The translations under genes were made by a program, and so were the position numbers. From assembly GCA_965602945.1 (NCBI GenBank), contig CBFDBC010000120.1, forward strand, positions 1 to 11,368: DNA of 11,368 bases. Direction: 5' to 3'. The notes under the pieces were generated by a model. The model had not been told where the DNA came from. It ran no database searches and saw nothing but the letters and a program-made list of their open reading frames with translations. This DNA is from JAUXEH01 sp965602945. GTDB lineage: Bacteria > Acidobacteriota > Aminicenantia > Aminicenantales > Aminicenantaceae. This document shows, piece by piece, positions 6,025 through 11,368 of the stretch (position 1 is its first letter; every line of letters starts with the position of its first letter).

Positions 6025-6920
6025 TTTTTCAGAAACTGAAGTATTTCGGCCGCGAGACTGTGAACAATCTGTGGCAGTATCGCGTCCGGAACCTGTTCTC
6101 TATCACCATCATCTGCCTCTCCTTCCTGATCCTGGGAGTCTTCCTCTCTCTCTCCAACAACCTGAAGTTCATGGCCGATCAGGTTTCCCAGAATATGGCC
6201 GTGATCTTCTTCCTGGACAAAGATGTAACCGAAGAACAGGTCGGGGCCGTCGAAGAGAGGCTGGCGCAGACCTCCCTGGTCCTCCAGGCCAACTTCATCT
6301 CGGCCCAGGAGGCCGTGACCAAGTTCAATCAAAGGTTCCCGGAGCTTCGGGGGGTCGTAGAAAACCTCAAGAGCAACCCCTTCCCCCCCTCCTTCGAGGC
6401 GACCCTCAAGGAAAACCTCCTCTCTTCGGATGTGACGGCTGAATTCATCGCCGAGATGGTGACAATGCCGGGAGTGGAGGACGTGCAGTTCAACCGCGAC
6501 TGGATCGACCGCATGCAGTCGCTGAGCCGGCTGGCCAGCGCCATCGGCTTTTTCCTGGGCGGGATCCTCATCCTGGCGTCCTTTTTTATCATATCCAACG
6601 TCATCAAGCTCAATGTCTTTTCCCGTAAGGATGAGATCGAGATCCTGCGCATGAGCGGGGCCACCAACACCTTTATCCGGATCCCGTTCCTGCTCGAAGG
6701 AGTGGTCCTCGGATTCCTGGGAGGCCTGCTCTCGCTCCTCCTGCTGTTGGTCCTGATCAGGATCTTCCCGTTCTACCTGGGCGGTTCCCTCGGCGCGCTC
6801 GAGGAATTGATCAACTTCCGTTACCTCACTTTCGCCCAGAGCCTGAACATCATGATCGGCGGCGCGGCCATCGGATTCACCGGCAGCCTGACCTCCCTCG
6901 CCCGTTTCCTCAAGAATTAG
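6021..6920 (+). CDS. ftsX: Cell division permease FtsX, probable non-ATG start
   Basis: FtsX is the membrane partner of FtsE. It has a short amphipathic N-terminus, one helix (SITIICLSFLILGVFLSLS), an extracellular domain containing NPFPPSFEATL, then three helices with the family motif RKDEIEILRMSGATNTFIR followed by PFLLEG. I place the start at CTG 6021 (299 aa). The frame from there (IFQKLKYFGRETVNNLWQYR) matches the conserved N-terminal helix of FtsX proteins. AAGGA lies 6 bases upstream, and the codon overlaps the ftsE stop as CTGA. ATT at 6024 is an alternative. The first standard start codon, GTG at 6060, has no ribosome site and would remove that helix (286 aa). The extracellular domain would normally contact an EnvC-like or other hydrolase activator; none is encoded beside it here. 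Confidence 0.88.
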   Translation: MIFQKLKYFGRETVNNLWQYRVRNLFSITIICLSFLILGVFLSLSNNLKFMADQVSQNMAVIFFLDKDVTEEQVGAVEERLAQTSLVLQANFISAQEAVTKFNQRFPELRGVVENLKSNPFPPSFEATLKENLLSSDVTAEFIAEMVTMPGVEDVQFNRDWIDRMQSLSRLASAIGFFLGGILILASFFIISNVIKLNVFSRKDEIEILRMSGATNTFIRIPFLLEGVVLGFLGGLLSLLLLLVLIRIFPFYLGGSLGALEELINFRYLTFAQSLNIMIGGAAIGFTGSLTSLARFLKN

Positions 6921-7076
6921 CGGCGGCCGCAGCCGGGCGGCCCCACAGGCACATACCATCAGGGGTCCTGTCCGCCATCAGCCCTGTGTCATGATGCAGC
7001 CGGGGGGATGGCCGGGGAGTCGAACCTCGCGGCTGTGATTGACATGGCTCGATGCTTTAATTTACAATTCGATTTG
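6921..7076 (+). other. Intergenic region between ftsX and the RodZ-like gene
   Basis: The 156 bases begin with a GC-rich stretch containing GCGGCCGC and GGGCGGCC. They can form imperfect hairpins, but no T-run follows, so no clear terminator is present. An ATG at 7008 is in frame with the RodZ-like gene, but a strong promoter at 7039-7068 lies downstream of it. I therefore treat 7008-7076 as non-coding. Confidence 0.55.
7039..7068 (+). promoter_or_regulatory. Strong sigma70-type promoter of the RodZ-like gene, probably leaderless
   Basis: A perfect -35 TTGACA (7039-7044) and a 5/6 -10 TACAAT (7063-7068) are separated by 18 bases. The start of transcription expected 6-8 bases past the -10 falls at about 7074-7076, immediately before the ATG at 7077. 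The transcript would then have almost no 5' leader, in agreement with the absence of a ribosome site there. Confidence 0.65.
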
Positions 7077-7820
7077 ATGGCGTCCTTAGGGCAGGAACTC
7101 AAACGCGAACGGGAACTGCGGGGTATTTCGCTCAAAGAGATCGCCGAGGCTACCAAGATCAACCTCAGGTTCCTTCGCTCCCTGGAGGAAAATCAGTTCG
7201 ACCTTCTGCCCGGAAAATTCTTCATCCGCGGGATAATCCGGTCCTATGCAGGTTATCTGGGCCTGGAGGAGCACGCCATCCTGAACCTCTACCAGGAGAC
7301 CCTGGAGCAGAAGGATCAGCCCCAGGAAGAGCCGGTAATAGAGGGCGGGAAGGATGAATCCGGAGACAAGGCCAAAAGGATATTCTCCTATCTGGTCATG
7401 GCTGTGTTCCTGACAGTGGTGATGGTCGTATTCTTCGTCCTCATCCGGAAAAAGGAACCGGAATTGATATCCTCTCCGGAAACCCCGGTCTCGGCTTTTG
7501 TGGAGGACAAAATCCCCCCCCCCCCGAAATCCGAATCCGAGCAGACCGCGGCCGGCCTCCGGATGGAGATGACCTTCCTTCAGGAGACCTGGATCCAGGT
7601 TTATGCCGATGGAGAGCTGAAGTTGGATTCGATCAGACAACCCGGTGAGGCCTACCAGGTCACGGCCCTGGGATCCTTCAGGATCAATACAGGCAATGCC
7701 GGGGGATTCACCTTCACATTGAACGGGGAGGCCGGGAAAGCTCTGGGCCTTCCAGGCAGTGTGGTGAAGGACACGGTCATCACTCTCGAGAACTACCGGG
7801 AGTTTCTCGAGGAAAAATAG
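7077..7820 (+). CDS. RodZ-like membrane HTH protein (HTH_25 + TM + DUF4115-type domain)
   Basis: With the ATG at 7077 the protein is 247 residues. It begins MASLGQELKRERELRGISLK, the typical opening of the Xre-like HTH_25 domain (about 4-75, with IAEATKINLRFLRSLE and LPGKFFIRGIIRSYAGYLGL). An acidic linker, one membrane helix (about 103-123) and a proline-rich linker (IPPPPK, 147-151) follow. A periplasmic DUF4115-type beta domain (about 163-235) comes next, with TWIQVYADGE and the usual FRINTGNAGG loop. The architecture is that of RodZ and its relatives, which link the MreB cytoskeleton to the cell wall in rods; true RodZ function is inferred. An ATG at 7008 would add 23 uncharacteristic residues and is preceded only by GGGGGG at zero spacing. 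A run of 12 C (7514-7525) lies in the proline codons. The ntrY gene begins 8 bases after the stop. Confidence 0.85.
   Translation: MASLGQELKRERELRGISLKEIAEATKINLRFLRSLEENQFDLLPGKFFIRGIIRSYAGYLGLEEHAILNLYQETLEQKDQPQEEPVIEGGKDESGDKAKRIFSYLVMAVFLTVVMVVFFVLIRKKEPELISSPETPVSAFVEDKIPPPPKSESEQTAAGLRMEMTFLQETWIQVYADGELKLDSIRQPGEAYQVTALGSFRINTGNAGGFTFTLNGEAGKALGLPGSVVKDTVITLENYREFLEEK
7514..7525 (+). repeat. 12-C homopolymer inside the RodZ-like gene
   Basis: Twelve consecutive C bases encode the end of Ile147 and Pro148-Pro151 in the linker between the membrane helix and the DUF4115-type domain. Such tracts are prone to slipped-strand length changes. A change of one base would remove the periplasmic domain and its frame. 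The assembled length keeps the frame open. Confidence 0.9.
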
Positions 7821-7828
7821 TCGAACCC

Positions 7829-9994
7829 ATGGAAAACGCCAAGCCCAAAGGGCCTCGTGTCATCGGGTTCATCATCGTCTTCCTCATCATCCTGTTTTTC
7901 GGCATCGAGTTCTTCGTACGGGAGACACAGCAGTTCTCTCCCACCACCATGACCAACGTCCTGCTGGCCTCGCTCCAGATCATCGTGCTCCTGCTGTTCC
8001 TCATCCTGCTGTTCGTGCTGGGACGAAACCTGGTCAAGCTCTACATGGAGAGGAAGAGGAAGGTCGCGGGCGCCAACTTCAAGACCAAGCTGGTCCTCTT
8101 CTTCATCGCCCTCACCCTGATCCCGACCCTGCTGCTGTTCTTCTTTGCCAGCGACCTCATAAGCCGCAACATCGAGCAGTGGTTCAAGACTCCCATCGAC
8201 AGGATCCTGGAGGACACACGCAGTCTATCCGAAAGCATCTACCAGAGCAGCGACGATGTCACGCTGCACTACGCGGAACAGCTGAACAACGCCATTCGGG
8301 CGAGGGATCTGGTCGATGTGCGCAACCGCGGACCGATGATGGACTTCGTGAGGGAGAAGCTGAAGGAATACAAGGTCGACGAGATCGGAGTCTATCTGGA
8401 CGAGGGGGAACTGTTCGCCTACATGAACCCGGACCTGCCCCTCAAATATTACCGGGACCTGGACACAAATTTTGTCAAGTTGGCCCACCTGGGAGAGAAG
8501 ATCCGGACGATCGATGATATGGGGACCGGGGAGATGATCCGACGGGGTGTCTCGTATAACATCCCGGAGACCGGCAACCTGCTGGTCGTGGTCAGCAAGT
8601 TCCTGCCTCAGAGCTATGCGGAGAAGATCGAAAACATCCGTGCCTATGTGGACCGCTACCGGCAGCTCAAGATCCAGCGGAACCCGGTCAAGACGTTCTA
8701 TCTGCTGACGCTCATCTTCATCACGCTGCTCATCGTGTTCGCCGCCAGCTGGATCGGCTTTCAGCTGGCCAAAGGAATCACCGTTCCCATAGAAAAACTG
8801 GCGTACGCCACCAAGGAAGTCTCAAAAGGCAATCTGGATGTCCGTGTGGAGGACCCGGCCTCGGATGAGATCGGGATATTCATCGAATCCTTCAACCAGA
8901 TGATCTCGGACCTCAAGGAGAGCCAGCACAACATCGCCCAGAAGACGGCCGAGCTGGAGGGAAGGAAGCAGTACATCGAGACGGTCCTCAACAACGTCAC
9001 CACGGGCGTCGTCACTCTCGATGCCAAAGGCACGATCTCGACAATCAACCCTTCGGCCCGCACCATGCTGGGCCTCGAGGACAAGAATCCGGTGGGTAAG
9101 GATCACACGAGCGTCCTGAGCGACGCCCGCTACCAGGGGCTGGTCAAGCAGATCCGCCGGGGCATGACGAACAGGTACCAGACCACAGACAAAGAGATCA
9201 AGATCAAGCTCGCCACCCAGAACGTGACCCTGGCCCTCTCGATGTCGCCCCTGCGGCTGGCTGACAGCCGTTTTTCCGGGATGATCCTGGTCCTGGACGA
9301 CTTGACCCAACTGATCCAGGCCCAGAAGATCGCAGCCTGGAAGGAGGTGGCCCAGCGCGTGGCCCATGAGATCAAGAATCCCCTGACCCCTATCCAACTC
9401 TCGGCCGAGCGAATACTGAAAAAGATCAAGAAGGAGGACAACCACTGGAGCAAGGCCATCGAAGAGGGTGCCAACACCATCGTGCAGGAGGCGGGGGCCA
9501 TCAAGTCGCTGGTGGATGAGTTCTCCAACTTCGCCCGCATGCCGAAGATCCAGCTTCAGGAAGCGGATATCAACGACATCATCCATCAGGCCATAGCGCC
9601 CTTCAGGGGGATCTTCTCCGAGGTCAAGTTCCAGACGGATTTCGCGGCCGACATCCCGCTCTCCATCAAGGTCGACCCGGAACAGATGCGGCGCGTGTTC
9701 ATCAACCTCTTCGACAACGCCATAGACGCCATGAACAAGCAGGGGAATGTGGAGATCCGTACGACCTACGACAAGCTGCAGCAGAGGGTGTCCTTCGAGA
9801 TATCCGACTCCGGGCCGGGGATCTCGGATGAGGACAAGGAGAAGCTGTTCCTGCCATACTTCTCCACCAAGAAAAAAGGGACGGGCCTCGGGCTCGCCAT
9901 CGTCAACCAGATCGTCAGCGAGCATAAGGGCTCCATCCAGGTGGAAGACAACAAGCCCACGGGCGCCAGGTTCGTCATACAACTTCCGGCATGA
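7829..9994 (+). CDS. ntrY: NtrY-type membrane sensor histidine kinase
   Basis: This 721-residue kinase has the NtrY layout. Three N-terminal membrane helices (about 11-30, 44-66, 86-107) precede an extracytoplasmic sensor region (about 110-285) with an odd NtrY-like pattern (DFVREKLKEYKVDEIGVYL). A fourth helix (about 289-312) is followed by HAMP (about 314-366), PAS (about 380-495), and a HisKA dimerisation domain with phosphorylation site H513 in HEIKNPLTPIQLSAER. The HATPase domain has N-box NLFDNAIDAM (626-635), G1 DSGPG (660-664), FLPYFSTKKKGTGLGLAI (674-691). All catalytic boxes look intact. It autophosphorylates and passes phosphate to the NtrX-like regulator encoded next, whose start overlaps its stop (ATGA). 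In proteobacteria NtrYX responds to nitrogen or redox/respiratory state; the signal here is unknown. The ribosome site is weak, and the gene follows the RodZ-like gene by 8 bases, so translation may be coupled. Confidence 0.9.
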   Translation: MENAKPKGPRVIGFIIVFLIILFFGIEFFVRETQQFSPTTMTNVLLASLQIIVLLLFLILLFVLGRNLVKLYMERKRKVAGANFKTKLVLFFIALTLIPTLLLFFFASDLISRNIEQWFKTPIDRILEDTRSLSESIYQSSDDVTLHYAEQLNNAIRARDLVDVRNRGPMMDFVREKLKEYKVDEIGVYLDEGELFAYMNPDLPLKYYRDLDTNFVKLAHLGEKIRTIDDMGTGEMIRRGVSYNIPETGNLLVVVSKFLPQSYAEKIENIRAYVDRYRQLKIQRNPVKTFYLLTLIFITLLIVFAASWIGFQLAKGITVPIEKLAYATKEVSKGNLDVRVEDPASDEIGIFIESFNQMISDLKESQHNIAQKTAELEGRKQYIETVLNNVTTGVVTLDAKGTISTINPSARTMLGLEDKNPVGKDHTSVLSDARYQGLVKQIRRGMTNRYQTTDKEIKIKLATQNVTLALSMSPLRLADSRFSGMILVLDDLTQLIQAQKIAAWKEVAQRVAHEIKNPLTPIQLSAERILKKIKKEDNHWSKAIEEGANTIVQEAGAIKSLVDEFSNFARMPKIQLQEADINDIIHQAIAPFRGIFSEVKFQTDFAADIPLSIKVDPEQMRRVFINLFDNAIDAMNKQGNVEIRTTYDKLQQRVSFEISDSGPGISDEDKEKLFLPYFSTKKKGTGLGLAIVNQIVSEHKGSIQVEDNKPTGARFVIQLPA

Positions 9995-11352
9995 CAAACG
10001 AAACGATCCTGATCATCGATGATGAGGCCGGCATCCGGTCATCCCTGCAGGGGATCCTGGAGGACGAAGGGTATGCGGTAAAGACTACGGCCACCGGGGA
10101 GAAAGGCCTCGAGTTCCTGGGCGCGGATCCCTATGACCTGGTGTTCCTGGACATCTGGCTCCCGGAGATGAACGGGATAGATGTCCTGGAAAAGATCAAG
10201 GAACAGGATGAACGCATCCAGGTGGTCATGATCACGGGACACGGTTCCGTGGAATCCGCCGTCAACGCCACCAAACTGGGCGCCTTCAACTTCCTGGAAA
10301 AGCCTCTTTCCCTTGAAAAGGTGGTGCTGACGGCCAAAAATGCCCTGCGGCAGAAAAGGCTGGAAGAGGAGAACATCCAGCTCCATGAGAGACTCGTGTC
10401 GCGGCTGCATCTGGTCGGAAAGTCATCCGCTGTTCAAAGGCTGAGGAAGGAGATCGCGACCGCGGCCCCCTCGGACGGACGGGTCCTGCTCTCAGGCGAA
10501 AACGGCATCGGCAAGGAACTGGTGGCCCGGATGCTCCACCAGCGCAGCGAGCGGCGAAACAAACGCTTCATCCAGATCAGTGCCGCGGCCATCCCTGACG
10601 AACTGATCGAAGACGAGCTCTTCGGACACATCAAGGACGCGCTCCCGCATGCGGAACGCGACAAGAAGGGCCTCATGCTGCTGGCCGACGGCGGCACCCT
10701 CTTCCTGGACGACATCGGAGAGATGAGCCTCAAGACCCAAGCCAGGCTGGTACGACTGATCGAAGAGAGAAAGTATCAACCTCTGGGGTCCGAAGATTCC
10801 CTGACGACCGACGTCCGGATCATCGCGGCCACGGACAAGGACCTGCGCAAGCTGACCCGCGAGAAGAAATTCCTGGAGGAACTGTTTTTCAAACTGAACG
10901 TCATCCCCATGGCCATCCCCCCCCTGCGGGAGCGCCGGGAGGATATCCCGGTCCTCATCCGTTACTACCTCAAGCATTTCGCCCGCGAAACCGGCAAGAA
11001 GGAAAAGACCATGAACCAGGAGGCCATGCAGGCCTTCATCAACTACTCCTGGCCCGGTAACGTGAGCGAACTCATCAACGTCCTGGAACGCTTCGTCATA
11101 ATGATCAAGGAAGACCGGATCGAGGCCTCCCACCTGTATCTGCTTGTCGAGCCCCGGGAGTCGCAGTTCATCAGCGGGATGGACGAGAGCCTTTCGCTCG
11201 GTTCGGCACGGGAGCATTTCGACCGCGAGTACATCCACAACGCCCTGCTCCGCAATAATTGGGACCGGGGCAAGGCCGCCCTTGACCTGAATATCGACCT
11301 GCCCTCCCTCGATGCCAACATCCAGCGCCTTGGCATCCGCTTCCTGGGGTGA
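9991..11352 (+). CDS. ntrX: NtrX-like response regulator with degenerate AAA+ domain
   Basis: The receiver domain (1-120) is intact: D10, D11, phosphorylation site D54 in FLDIWLPEMNG, T82 and K104. A linker and an AAA+ domain (about 138-380) follow. Walker A GENGIGKE (169-176) is present. However, GAFTGA is replaced by DALPHA (216-221), the Walker B Glu by Asp (FLDDIGE, D241), and sensor I Asn by Asp (D282). Both Arg-finger positions are L295 and K301, and the sensor II Arg is S359 (WPGNVSEL). The C-terminal Fis-type helix-turn-helix (about 405-453) keeps KAALDLNI and QRLGI, but its recognition helix is unusual (LPSLDANI). It should bind DNA and be switched by NtrY, but sigma54 activation is doubtful. 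Several alphaproteobacterial NtrX proteins also lack GAFTGA. The start overlaps the ntrY stop. Confidence 0.9.
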   Translation: MTNETILIIDDEAGIRSSLQGILEDEGYAVKTTATGEKGLEFLGADPYDLVFLDIWLPEMNGIDVLEKIKEQDERIQVVMITGHGSVESAVNATKLGAFNFLEKPLSLEKVVLTAKNALRQKRLEEENIQLHERLVSRLHLVGKSSAVQRLRKEIATAAPSDGRVLLSGENGIGKELVARMLHQRSERRNKRFIQISAAAIPDELIEDELFGHIKDALPHAERDKKGLMLLADGGTLFLDDIGEMSLKTQARLVRLIEERKYQPLGSEDSLTTDVRIIAATDKDLRKLTREKKFLEELFFKLNVIPMAIPPLRERREDIPVLIRYYLKHFARETGKKEKTMNQEAMQAFINYSWPGNVSELINVLERFVIMIKEDRIEASHLYLLVEPRESQFISGMDESLSLGSAREHFDREYIHNALLRNNWDRGKAALDLNIDLPSLDANIQRLGIRFLG

Positions 11353-11368
11353 GCCGGCCTATTCAACC

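Noticed and set aside
5775..6959. 394-codon minus-strand open frame across ftsE/ftsX
   Set aside because: It is antisense to two well-recognised genes. The product is a low-complexity E/D/Q/G-rich sequence typical of shadow frames.
6921..6975. Terminator after ftsX
   Set aside because: The GC-rich stretch can form imperfect stems, but there is no T-run and no single clear hairpin.
8822..9997. 391-codon minus-strand open frame opposite ntrY
   Set aside because: It is the antisense shadow of kinase domains with intact motifs, and it has no ribosome site or recognisable family.
10911..10925. C8 run in ntrX and C7 run in ftsX as further phase-variable tracts
   Set aside because: They are too short to stand out in DNA of this base composition; only the C12 tract is notable.

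Overview
The window comes from a moderately GC-rich bacterium, very probably an anaerobe or microaerophile. It carries desulforedoxin, rubredoxin, a rubredoxin-less diiron ferritin-like protein and a rubredoxin-reductase-like flavoprotein. It also has an unusual ~960-residue glutamate dehydrogenase and a Gram-negative style FtsEX / RodZ-like / NtrYX block. This gene mix fits Desulfobacterota or Acidobacteriota (Aminicenantia-like) lineages. That placement is inference; no rRNA or other phylogenetic marker is present.

Left part (1-4560, all minus strand). Read in transcription order, a large NAD-type glutamate dehydrogenase (4560->1675) is followed by a 186-base gap. The gap holds a good sigma70-type promoter and an 8-bp inverted repeat. 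Next comes a compact four-gene iron-protein operon: desulforedoxin (40 aa), ferritin-like diiron protein (150 aa), rubredoxin (53 aa), and an NADH:rubredoxin-reductase-like FAD enzyme cut off by the window edge. Together these resemble an oxygen/peroxide detoxification chain: NADH -> flavoprotein -> rubredoxin/desulforedoxin -> diiron protein.

Middle (4561-6920). A divergent intergenic region of about 215 bases separates glutamate dehydrogenase from a plus-strand run. The run begins with a 23-codon leader minigene whose stop overlaps the start of a 122-aa membrane protein. That stop in turn overlaps the start of a 58-aa membrane protein. ftsE and ftsX follow. FtsX seems to start at a non-ATG codon overlapping the ftsE stop.

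Right part (6921-11368). A strong TTGACA/TACAAT promoter places the transcription start almost exactly at the ATG of a RodZ-like (HTH + TM + DUF4115-type) gene, which suggests leaderless expression. This gene contains a 12-C homopolymer. It is followed by an NtrY-type membrane histidine kinase and an NtrX-like response regulator, which overlap by ATGA. The AAA+ domain of the regulator has lost the GAFTGA loop, the Walker-B glutamate, both Arg fingers and the sensor-II Arg, so it is unlikely to be a normal sigma54 activator.

No tRNA, rRNA, IS element, CRISPR array or phage signal was seen.
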